The notes under the pieces were generated by a model, which was given only the letters and a program-made list of their open reading frames with translations, ran no database searches and was not told where the DNA came from. From contig CALHIR010000032.1 in assembly GCA_938030705.1 (NCBI GenBank), positions 1-33,035 on the forward strand: DNA of 33,035 nt, in the 5' to 3' direction. Shown one piece after another: positions 25,301 to 32,109 of this stretch; within the stretch, counting starts at the first letter, position 1, and every line of letters begins with the position of its first letter. Origin of the DNA: Candidatus Poseidoniaceae archaeon. Lineage in GTDB: Archaea; Thermoplasmatota; Poseidoniia; Poseidoniales; Poseidoniaceae. Position numbers and translations under genes: made by a program.

Positions 25301-27227
25301 TGACCTCTCCGGGTGTAGCCCAAGCAGCGAGTATCCAGTTGCCGGTGGCGTTGCTGGCGTTGGGGCCAACGCCCGCATGCGTGCTGTTTGGGGCGACAAG
25401 CGATTCACCTTCGACGGTGTTCGTCCATGCGATGGTGTCGACGGCCGATCCGGAAGCATCGACCAGACCGATGGAATCGGACGAGGTGTGCTTGAGGTAG
25501 AAACTGCTGGTTCCATTTAAGGCAATCAGCACCGCTTCACCACCCTTGACCATGGTGGTCTCCTGCAATGGCATGTTGTGTTCGTGCAGGGTAAGGGAGC
25601 GCGAAGCCGCTTGTAATTTCCAACCGGCCAAATCCACATCGGTCGTCCCGTAGTTGTGCAGTTCAATCCATTCGCCGTTCGGCCAAGTTTGGCTGTCAGA
25701 GCCGACAGCGTCGGGGAGAATCTCTGAGAAGCGAACGGTGGTTGAGGACGGCGTGGAACCGGGTTCAGGCTGGCCTGGAGTTTTCCATGCGGCTGGCGTC
25801 CACGGGTCCACGGGATTGCTTCCACGAATCAACGCCATGTCTTCGCCGTAATCGGTGGTGTAATCGGCAGTATCCACCACTTGCTCGGAAACGTCTCGCA
25901 GGAAAAGGTGGTTGTAATTGTCCCACAGCTCGGTGTGGCTCGTGAACTGAACCAAGCGTCGTTCGTCGGGGTCGATGACGGTTGACCCCTGGCTAGCGTT
26001 GAACACGAGGGTGCCCGGGTCGAGAAACGTCAAGTTGCCCATGCCGTCCATGATGCTCCAACCCATGAGGTCGATGGAGCCGCTCCCGATGTTGTGAAGT
26101 TCAATCCATTCGCCATCGGGGAAGGCCTGTCCATCGTTGGTTGCATTGGCGAGAATTTCGGTCATCTGCACGTCGCCAACTTGTCGGGGCATGAGTTCCA
26201 TGGGCAACGGGTTCATCGCCTCAGGCGTGGGATAGGGGGCGTTGGCCCACGGGGCGCTGGACTGTGCGGCGACCATCAATGAGAATCCCTGAACCGTTGA
26301 AGTCCAGGAAATTTCCTGCGATCGGCTGCCGTTGGGCCACTTGAGGGTCAAGCTTTCCACACCGTTGTTCAACACGCCGTAACCGCTGGTGGCGTTGACG
26401 GCGACAATACGGTGCTGGCCGGGGGTGATCAGCATGGATTGCGAAGCATTGACGAGGTGTGAGGCGTTGAAGGGGAGGACATTGCCAGCGGCATCCTCAA
26501 GGGTGTAACCCGTCAAATCAAGGTCGCTGCTTCCCGTGTTGAGAATCTCAACCCATTCACCGCCGGGCCATGATGCGTTGTCATAGGATGGCCAGGAATT
26601 GGCCATGACTTCGGTGATGATGAGGTCGCCCGGAATGAGGTTGTTGCTCACCGTCGCTGAATTGACTTGACCAGGAGTGGGGTTGTTGGTCTGAATCCAA
26701 TTGGCGGTTGAGCTTGTTGGGTCTTGTTCGTAACTCTTCCCAGACAGGACCGTTCCCCAAGTGGCTTGATGCAAGTTGTTGTTGCTGCTGTCGACCAAGG
26801 TCATGCTCATGCCCGTGTTGGTCAAGTAGAAGTTGTTGTCTCCATTTCTTGCAATAACCACGTATTCACCGGGGCTGATGGTCCATGTGGAACTGTTACT
26901 TGCTTGATATCCTACGATGGTGTTGGCATCAAAATCGAGGGTTTTCGAGGCACTTGTGGTTACTTTCCAGCCCGTCAAGTCCACGTCAGATGTACCGCTG
27001 TTGTAAAGTTCAAACCATTCGCCATCGGGGTAGGTTCCGGCGTCGAGACCGTTCGGATTCGGGATGACTTCGTTGATGCAGACATCTCCCGTACAGGCGG
27101 TTGAGCGTCCAGTGGTTTGGTGTGTATCCTCGCTCTCCTGAAGCACAGGGGCCAAGGGTGAGGCCAACGAGAGGAGGAATAAGAGCATCAGGCTGGTGGC
27201 GGTTAGGGTCGTTTTCATGCGTTTCAC
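22341..27227 (-). CDS. Giant surface protein: six lamin-tail-like repeats, two PLD/HKD domains, Ca-binding repeats, C-terminal membrane anchor
   Basis: 1,628 residues. A signal peptide (about 1-28, SLMLLFLLSLASPLAP) leads to six repeats of about 150 residues starting near 48, 200, 352, 497, 655 and 800. Each resembles a lamin-tail domain (for example ITEVMANS, PGGEWVEILNTG, DLDLTGYTLEDAAGN). Two phospholipase D/nuclease-like domains follow: YIHSKVAVRD with GSGNW near 1080, and KLHNKGIIIDG with SSINWGD near 1280, each an HxKx4D motif. Asp-rich thrombospondin-3-like repeats (DNDDDGLSNYAEQ, DTDGDCIPDGLE, DDDDDGIRNEDDQCPD) precede a helix (FMILMVLALLLSGGAFVVL, ~1520) and a ~95-residue tail, presumably cytoplasmic. 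An anchored extracellular nuclease or phospholipase is likely. LTD domains accompany secreted nucleases in bacteria, which favours DNA. The start is ATG at 27227. Confidence 0.87.
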   Translation of the reverse strand: MKRMKTTLTATSLMLLFLLSLASPLAPVLQESEDTHQTTGRSTACTGDVCINEVIPNPNGLDAGTYPDGEWFELYNSGTSDVDLTGWKVTTSASKTLDFDANTIVGYQASNSSTWTISPGEYVVIARNGDNNFYLTNTGMSMTLVDSSNNNLHQATWGTVLSGKSYEQDPTSSTANWIQTNNPTPGQVNSATVSNNLIPGDLIITEVMANSWPSYDNASWPGGEWVEILNTGSSDLDLTGYTLEDAAGNVLPFNASHLVNASQSMLITPGQHRIVAVNATSGYGVLNNGVESLTLKWPNGSRSQEISWTSTVQGFSLMVAAQSSAPWANAPYPTPEAMNPLPMELMPRQVGDVQMTEILANATNDGQAFPDGEWIELHNIGSGSIDLMGWSIMDGMGNLTFLDPGTLVFNASQGSTVIDPDERRLVQFTSHTELWDNYNHLFLRDVSEQVVDTADYTTDYGEDMALIRGSNPVDPWTPAAWKTPGQPEPGSTPSSTTVRFSEILPDAVGSDSQTWPNGEWIELHNYGTTDVDLAGWKLQAASRSLTLHEHNMPLQETTMVKGGEAVLIALNGTSSFYLKHTSSDSIGLVDASGSAVDTIAWTNTVEGESLVAPNSTHAGVGPNASNATGNWILAAWATPGEVNPVWPAYTGSTELAITEVLPYCNDDSIEPTEDWVEVHNQGVTPLNISRWSVLTADGDRRFIRMDSLWVDENQTAQVMLQPDERAVFTMEEFMLTGLGDAFELLNPDGDIITSAAWVVITDCQTLMPGDQASDDWEHTLWPTPGQAEPDPTNFADKEDVRFTRFMPSGSTGISSDMEFIEVTNQGDKLAVLNGWTLRTTTGAMSMYNATITNLMIQPGSSTLLANDADALGVYEDGNVVDVDGALDRNFYFPNSGAALQLFDGSGAEVDTLVYGNGPVSVSGWSGIALAEPLSNLDNLIYLRGSGCGDTPDTNTVADWHEQWSRLGGSTFCFDTTTAANGTITPLIGPAYGLTDLLAWIDGATTSLHVHMYLLHEVHLVEAMIDAQNRGVDVNVVLDYGDNWWNQYDLDTQRGMATTLLAAGVDVKWFGDTGENPYAYIHSKVAVRDNESVWIGSGNWKASSHPIPGNEGNRDWGVIVQDDNLATMVLNHLAFDENEAKDHVTPVLASDAPTGWSMPESSSVIGQTATGIEGDFEATLLVCPDNCIDELVKALDGAESEILLSLQYLDMDWSWGWGDNPIVEALENAAQRNVRLRLILNGAYLDEDIQSVVDRFNEEWNFTMGYDTSAVVMSSDEEVTKLHNKGIIIDGEHVLVSSINWGDSALVRNREMGLMLSSTSVAQVYIDSWYEDWNRLDNTTDTDQDRLLDKWEVLHGLNRTQRSVSGEASADESLMDNDDDGLSNYAEQLHGGDPNTADTDGDCIPDGLEVAWAQASALNTNLQTITPSAAISMWDADDDGQNDSEVLGCDLAGVDITPGENNTVVSIDDDDDGIRNEDDQCPDTPAGVATDSNGCSSQQRADLVEDSSESTTGDSAQSFFMILMVLALLLSGGAFVVLRGMKNESEEMKDAISEAAFADVVTTPVNNQDWQQPVLDGTGNSDVTPDMLAQVPGWTAEMVEQYLLQGWTMDQLATYYQEQVVNHGQEEQH

Positions 27228-27236
27228 GTCCGAGTT

Positions 27237-28739
27237 TCAAATGAATCCAAAGCTGTCGAATTTCTGTGCAAAAGTGTAGATCATGATGGGTACGAGGATG
27301 ATGCCCATACCGTGTGAGCGTCGTATGCCAATACGGGGTGGTAGCAGGCCAATGATGGTGCCGACGATGAGCACGCCAATGCCAACAAAGCCCGTTGAGA
27401 GCCAAACCAAGGCGACAACGAAGAGAATGACGCCCATGACCATTTGCTGGAGAGGAATCGCTGCGTGCAGACGGAGCATACCTCTTCCGACATAGCGCAT
27501 CATGGGCATGGCCAGCAAACCTGCCGCTAAGGTGACCGCCAGGAGACGGATGAAATCGCTGGTTGGCTCAAGCGAAGACCACGTCTCAATGGGGTACATC
27601 ATCTTCAACGCCAGCGTGGCGCCGGAACGAGAACGGCTGATGATGTAAAGGAAGCCAAGAACCATGACCGTAACTGCTGTATTGGTCGCCGAGAGCAAAG
27701 CAATCACTTCCAAGTCTTGCTTTGTTTGTGGACCTTCGACGCCTTCTTCGGCTTCAGCCTTTGCGATTTCGAGCAGTTCATCGTCGCTGAGTTCCGTGAG
27801 ACGACGCGTCTCCCAATCCATGCCGTACCCTTGCTTTCCTTGTGCTTTCGCAGCGAGGTTTCGACCACCCATCACCAACACCGTGGCTTGTGAGGCTGTC
27901 ATGCCTGGAAGTACGCCCATGGACGCTCCTGCAACACTTGACCAGAAACACGGCACCACGAGCGGGCGAACGGGTGGTAGTGCCCAATTCTCTCGCTGTG
28001 GAGGGAGGTGTGAGGTCGTGGCGTAAATGTCCAAAAGGTTGGCGATGCCGAACAATCCAGCGAGGCTCGGCAGGAGCAGGCTGGCGTCTGGCATGCCGAT
28101 GGGTGAGCGTGCAGGCAGGGTAAACACACCCCATCCGTAAAGTCCAGCCAGCAAGAAAAAGGCCGTTGCAGCGAGGAAACCCGCAAACCGTGAATCCCGG
28201 CCAAGGCGTCCGCCGGTCAACCTCTGCATCCACATCGGCCAATCCAAACGTGTGGTTTCGGTGGCGAGTAAAAGAAATGAAATGGTCAACAGCACGAAGG
28301 GAAGAACTGAGCGCAGGTTGTCGTACCAACCCAGCTCAGGTCCAAAGGCGATGCGAGCCAAAACGATGAGCGGTAAGGAGAGAAACAAACCCAGCTGGGA
28401 GCCGCGGGCCGACCAAGCAACGCCCCGCGCAGCATTGCCGGAGAGTAACATACGGTGGCCGGGAAGCAGTGAGAGAGCCGTGTCACCATCGGGCGCGCCG
28501 ATAAGTGCTGACGGGATGTAGTTGAGGAACGTGTGGACGGTACCGGTCGAGACGATGATGGCCGCCACGGACGCGAGTGGAATGCCCAAGTCGAGCAAAG
28601 CAGGCGAGAGTGCGAGGAGAATCAATGCGACGTTGTTCACGTGAAAACCCGGAATGAGTCCGGTCAAGGAACCGAGCATGACCCCAAAGAACAGGGCGCC
28701 CAATAACCACGCCAAGTCCAAAAAATACCCTTCGAGCAA
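27237..28739 (-). CDS. TctA-like (archaeal DUF112-type) membrane permease
   Basis: About 11-12 hydrophobic segments in 500 residues. The internal duplication typical of the TctA superfamily is visible as two matching loops, GSLTGLIPGFHVNN near residue 25 and GASMGVLPGMTASQA near 270. IPSALIGAPDGDTALSLLPGH matches the archaeal subgroup. Bacterial TctA works with a binding protein on tricarboxylates, but archaeal members' substrates are unknown. The only start is TTG at 28739: an in-frame TGA, the stop of the upstream gene, lies three codons before it. It sits 9 bp from both neighbours, an OB-fold surface protein and the LTD-PLD protein, and so probably transports something these two process. 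Confidence 0.83.
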   Translation of the reverse strand: MLEGYFLDLAWLLGALFFGVMLGSLTGLIPGFHVNNVALILLALSPALLDLGIPLASVAAIIVSTGTVHTFLNYIPSALIGAPDGDTALSLLPGHRMLLSGNAARGVAWSARGSQLGLFLSLPLIVLARIAFGPELGWYDNLRSVLPFVLLTISFLLLATETTRLDWPMWMQRLTGGRLGRDSRFAGFLAATAFFLLAGLYGWGVFTLPARSPIGMPDASLLLPSLAGLFGIANLLDIYATTSHLPPQRENWALPPVRPLVVPCFWSSVAGASMGVLPGMTASQATVLVMGGRNLAAKAQGKQGYGMDWETRRLTELSDDELLEIAKAEAEEGVEGPQTKQDLEVIALLSATNTAVTVMVLGFLYIISRSRSGATLALKMMYPIETWSSLEPTSDFIRLLAVTLAAGLLAMPMMRYVGRGMLRLHAAIPLQQMVMGVILFVVALVWLSTGFVGIGVLIVGTIIGLLPPRIGIRRSHGMGIILVPIMIYTFAQKFDSFGFI

Positions 28740-28748
28740 ATGATCGCC

Positions 28749-30500
28749 TCATGTCTGCCCGTTTGCATGTTCTTCTCGGTCGCCGATACCGTCATCGTCG
28801 CTGTCTTCTGCATACGGTGAGCTGCCGATGTTCTCTTCGAGTGTATCGCCCAAGCCATCGCCGTCGCTGTCAAGGACATCGGCTTGGTCCAGCGTGTAGA
28901 CCAAACTCATCCCATCCTCACTTTGGACCTGGCGCAAGCGTCCAGCCCACGTCATGGATTGATTGGCATGATATTCGTCCACGCCGATGGCCTGGCCCTG
29001 GAGATTCAACTCCACGGATTCGTTTGAACCGTCCCGGAAGAGGTGCCACTTGCCGTCGGTGAATTCTGCACGACCGTTCAGCAGAACATTTTGGTCCCTC
29101 GCATAACTCCACTGAGTTGCTCCGTCATCCCAAAGCAAGGTCCTTGACGCAGGAACCGTCCCGAGAGTGTAATCGTGGATTGTCAGGCGAATTCGCATGT
29201 CTTCGTCGTCCCATCCAACCGAGACGTTCGCGATGATGTTCTGCCCCGATTCAAGCCAGGCGTTTCGTGGGCCGGGTACGGTGACGGCAACGGTGGTCCA
29301 CCCAGGGGAGTAGGCGGCTGAATCAACAATGAACGCTTCCTCGTTTTCCACACCGGGTTCCACGGCGTATTTGACATAGGCAGAAAGGGTGTATGTCGAG
29401 TCTGGATCAGCCACCATACCGACAGGATCGGCGGAGAGCATGGCCAACAAACTGATCGGTGTTTCGGGATTCACCAGTGTGGGAGCGTCTCCTTCGTTGG
29501 CGTCGATGCACCAACCGGCTTCCGTTTCCGACCACATCAGTCGCCCTTCAACCGTTTGCAACGTGTTGTGGATGGATTCCGTGGCGTCGGCTTGACGGTC
29601 CTCATCGGTTGGAAGCACACAAATCGACGTTCCGGTTGGTCCGTACAACGCCCACTCCTCGGGGGATATGTCCATCACGCCCGTCATGGTCACCGTTTGC
29701 CCGGATTGGTAACTCCACGTGGCTTGTGCGTTCCAGTCCAGTTGAGGGATGTTGACGACGTGGTTTCGGTCAACGAGGATTTCCGGTCCTTGCACCTGCA
29801 AACTCCAACGAAGGTCTCGCTGTTGGTAGGTGAGGATGCCTTGAACCTCCACTTTCGAGGTCGCTTCAATCCATTCGCCCTTGGCTGAGCGAATGATAAG
29901 GTGCATTTGATGTTCGGAATTTCCGTAGTTTGGATGGTCTCCAAGATAGGCTGACGTGAAGGTGGCGTCCGGCGTGATGGATTTGCTGATGAATCCCGTT
30001 AATTGTATGACTTTGCCCATATAGCCGGCTGGGTCTTGAGCGACATCGGCAATGGCGAGAATTTCAACGTCGGGTAGGTCATCGGCCGACCATTCCATGG
30101 CTCCTGCGCCAAGGGATTGAATCCATACTCGGCCGTCGTATTCAATGACATCGCCCATCACGGTCACGGTGGTGCCAATCGGCGGCATGTTCCCGGGTCT
30201 GTACCATCTTGATTCCACGACGCCGGTTCCGTCATCGATGATGGCGTCCACTCGGTCGTCGCCGGATGCGTACGGGTCCTCCACCCAAGAAATCAGGGTG
30301 CCTTCAATCTTCACCACCTCATTCTTGTACTCCAGCAATTGCCGGACTTCGATGACCTCGGGTTCTCGAACGTAAGCATACCAGTTGAGCGTTGCGACGA
30401 GGAACATTGCGAGCGCAAACATGACCCACAACTGCTGACCTCGTGTTTCGGGGTCATCATTCGTGATTTTGTCCATCAGGCCCTTCACGGCATCCGCCAT
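28749..30500 (-). CDS. Membrane-anchored extracellular protein with OB-fold-like repeats and C-terminal Ca-binding repeats
   Basis: After a short charged N-terminus there is one membrane segment (about residues 23-40, WVMFALAMFLVATLNWYAYV), then ~520 residues presumably outside the cell. Beta-rich units resemble nucleic-acid-binding OB folds: VVKIEGTLISWV..AIIDDGTGVVESRWY..TTVTVMGDVIEYDGRVWIQ (about 60-125), KVIQLTGFISKS..VEVQGILTYQQRDLRWSLQV (about 160-240), and a third at about 265-340. The end carries thrombospondin-3-like Asp repeats (DSDGDGLGDTLEE, DSDDDGIGDREE), as in the LTD-PLD protein. The ATG at 30500 is preferred to a TTG at 30521. It is the first gene of the array. It may bind DNA or RNA at the surface; OB folds can also bind sugars or proteins. 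Confidence 0.7.
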   Translation of the reverse strand: MADAVKGLMDKITNDDPETRGQQLWVMFALAMFLVATLNWYAYVREPEVIEVRQLLEYKNEVVKIEGTLISWVEDPYASGDDRVDAIIDDGTGVVESRWYRPGNMPPIGTTVTVMGDVIEYDGRVWIQSLGAGAMEWSADDLPDVEILAIADVAQDPAGYMGKVIQLTGFISKSITPDATFTSAYLGDHPNYGNSEHQMHLIIRSAKGEWIEATSKVEVQGILTYQQRDLRWSLQVQGPEILVDRNHVVNIPQLDWNAQATWSYQSGQTVTMTGVMDISPEEWALYGPTGTSICVLPTDEDRQADATESIHNTLQTVEGRLMWSETEAGWCIDANEGDAPTLVNPETPISLLAMLSADPVGMVADPDSTYTLSAYVKYAVEPGVENEEAFIVDSAAYSPGWTTVAVTVPGPRNAWLESGQNIIANVSVGWDDEDMRIRLTIHDYTLGTVPASRTLLWDDGATQWSYARDQNVLLNGRAEFTDGKWHLFRDGSNESVELNLQGQAIGVDEYHANQSMTWAGRLRQVQSEDGMSLVYTLDQADVLDSDGDGLGDTLEENIGSSPYAEDSDDDGIGDREEHANGQT

Positions 30501-30518
30501 GTGTCCGGCTGACAAAAG

Positions 30519-30534
30519 CAACGCTTATGCGTTG
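30519..30534. promoter_or_regulatory. 16-bp inverted repeat in the divergent promoter region
   Basis: CAACGC (30519-30524), TTAT, then GCGTTG (30529-30534) form perfect 6-bp arms. The site starts 19 bp upstream of the minus-strand OB-fold gene ATG, with the divergent HD-hydrolase start 66 bp away. A TATA-like ATAAG is part of the site. It could be an operator for the minus-strand array, but repeats this short also arise by chance. Confidence 0.3.
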
Positions 30535-30569
30535 TCTTTGGAAGGTTTCCCGCAGTTTCCGAGAAGGGC

Positions 30570-30575
30570 TATAAA
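30570..30575 (+). promoter_or_regulatory. TATA box for the HD phosphohydrolase gene
   Basis: TATAAA at 30570-30575 is 25-30 bp before the ATG at 30600. In archaea transcription begins about 25 bp downstream of TATA, so the mRNA would start at or next to the start codon (leaderless). Confidence 0.55.
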
Positions 30576-30599
30576 GACAGGAGAGACCGGGAGGTCATC

Positions 30600-31901
30600 A
30601 TGAACGGTAGAGACCGCGTGATTCGCGACGAGATTCACCGGGATATCTTGGTGCCCGCATCGCATGCAGGCATCATTGACACACCTGAATTTCAACGTCT
30701 TCGAGCCATCCAGCAACTCTCCACATGCGAGTATGTTTTCCCTGCGGCGACCCACAATCGGTTCGCGCACTCCCTCGGAGCGTACCACCTGGCGGGCCGA
30801 TTGGCCGCTCATCTTCAGGAAGTTCATCCGGGATTGCTCTCAAAAGACGACGAAGAACTCGTTCAACTCGCCGCTCTGCTCCACGATATCGGTCATCCGC
30901 CTTACTCCCACCTGCTCGAGACGCCTCGTGTTTACGCCACTTTCCGCTCGCACGAGGCTTGGGGGCGCGATATCCTTGAATCCCCAAACACCGCCATCGG
31001 ACAAGCCGTTCGGGCAACCGTTGGTGAACAACGCCTCGGGCGCCTCTTTGCACTCATGGACGGGCAGGATGCCCACGATGGTGCCCCCATTCCACGGTTC
31101 TTGAAGGAAATCGTGAGCAGCCAATTGGACGTTGATCGCATGGATTACATGATCCGAGACCAGGCCAACACGGGGGCGCAAATTGGAGGTTTTGACAGCG
31201 CCAGAGTCATTCGTGCGCTCCGTGTGGGTGATGATGGCCGAATGTATGTCAAACGGTGGGGCCTTCCTGCCATTGAAGCCTATCTGGTCACCCGGTATCA
31301 CATGTACCAGCAAGTGTACTTCCACAAGGTCAACATGCTGACGCAAGCCTATCTGGTCAACATGCTTGAACGTGCTCGTGAATTGGCAAAAACCGGGAAA
31401 TTGGACCTTTCCAACGAACTCTCCCACATGTTGCTGAACGAACAACTTTCTCCAGAGGAATACGTCCTCCTCAACGACGCTCACATCAAGGTCGCTTTAC
31501 CATCATGGGCGAACCATGAAGATGCACGCTTATCCGGCTACGCCAACCGCTTGCTGTCGAGGAAAGATTTCCACAAATCCCTACGAATTGACCATTTGAC
31601 CGTGGAAATGTGCGATATTGTTCTTCCTCGGCTCGAAGAGCAGCTAAAGGAAGGTGGTTATGACCCTGAGTTGGATTTGATTCAAGCGACCATCAGCAAG
31701 CGGGGCTACCTCCCCTATGACACCGGTATCGTCCTTGAAGATGGACGAGATGCGTCGGAACATTCTGCTCTCATACGGTCGCTGGCGCAGCCGCACGAAC
31801 GCTGTTTGATTTTCGTTCCCGAAGCGGTTCGGGATGAAATGGAGCGGAACGTGCGCGAGTGGATCAAACCCTCGCAATCATCCTTGGCTCAATTTGATTG
31901 A
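30600..31901 (+). CDS. HD-domain phosphohydrolase (dGTPase-like / YdhJ-type)
   Basis: Metal-dependent phosphohydrolase. HD-superfamily residues: FQRLRAIQQLS and THNRFAHSLGAYHLAG with the first His, LLHDIGHPPYSHLLE with the HD pair (H95, D96), and SSQLDVDRMDYMIRD with the distal Asp. These motifs (QRLR, HSLG, DVDRMDY) are those of dNTP triphosphohydrolase relatives and the COG1078 group. At 433 residues it matches COG1078 length. Likely substrates are dNTPs or other nucleotides. It is transcribed away from the OB-fold/PLD array, with a 99-bp shared promoter region. The start at ATG 30600 fits the TATA position. Confidence 0.87.
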   Translation: MNGRDRVIRDEIHRDILVPASHAGIIDTPEFQRLRAIQQLSTCEYVFPAATHNRFAHSLGAYHLAGRLAAHLQEVHPGLLSKDDEELVQLAALLHDIGHPPYSHLLETPRVYATFRSHEAWGRDILESPNTAIGQAVRATVGEQRLGRLFALMDGQDAHDGAPIPRFLKEIVSSQLDVDRMDYMIRDQANTGAQIGGFDSARVIRALRVGDDGRMYVKRWGLPAIEAYLVTRYHMYQQVYFHKVNMLTQAYLVNMLERARELAKTGKLDLSNELSHMLLNEQLSPEEYVLLNDAHIKVALPSWANHEDARLSGYANRLLSRKDFHKSLRIDHLTVEMCDIVLPRLEEQLKEGGYDPELDLIQATISKRGYLPYDTGIVLEDGRDASEHSALIRSLAQPHERCLIFVPEAVRDEMERNVREWIKPSQSSLAQFD

Positions 31902-31941
31902 GACAAGAAGGTTCATCATGCTCATGATTGACCAGCCTTTG

Positions 31942-32015
31942 GGGCCCGTAGCTTAGTTGGTTAGAGCGCCCGGCTCATAACCGGGAGGTCAGGGGTTCAA
32001 CTCCCTTCGGGCCCA
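31942..32015 (+). tRNA. tRNA with CAT anticodon (elongator Met, or Ile2 if C34 is modified)
   Basis: Acceptor GGGCCCG pairs with CGGGCCC and the discriminator is A32015. The anticodon stem CCCGG/CCGGG closes the loop CTCATAA, anticodon CAT. The T arm includes AGGGGTTCAACTCCCT. 74 nt, no CCA and no intron. The GGGCC acceptor resembles archaeal tRNA-Ile2, in which C34 becomes agmatidine to read AUA, so identity as Ile2 is at least as likely as elongator Met. It is not initiator-like. Confidence 0.9.
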
Positions 32016-32100
32016 CCTCTTCGCTTGCTTGCAAGGTGGCACCCTTTCGCACAACAGACCCATAATGGTTATGAGGTGGGGGGGGTTGGGAAGACCGTTA

Positions 32101-32106
32101 GGTGAG
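32101..32106 (+). promoter_or_regulatory. Shine-Dalgarno-like site of the surface protein gene
   Basis: GGTGAG, complementary to the anti-Shine-Dalgarno end of archaeal 16S rRNA, lies 3 bp before the ATG at 32110. Many other starts here show no such site, so this mRNA probably has a 5' leader. A G8 run (32078-32085) lies just upstream. Confidence 0.45.
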
Positions 32107-32109
32107 ACA

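Noticed and set aside
27237-30500. One fused OB-fold-TctA gene broken by a premature TGA
   Set aside because: The upstream protein ends naturally after its Ca-binding repeats and the permease has a complete N-terminus with a usable TTG. A fusion would also need the repeats beside the first helix. Kept as a coupling observation only.
31915-31928. Inverted repeat ATCATG-CT-CATGAT between the HD gene and the CAT tRNA
   Set aside because: Short, with no T run after it and no clear promoter relation. Such repeats are expected by chance at this length.
32078-32085. G8 homopolymer before the surface protein gene
   Set aside because: It lies outside the coding frame, so phase variation of the protein by slippage is not supported. 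It may also be an assembly inaccuracy.
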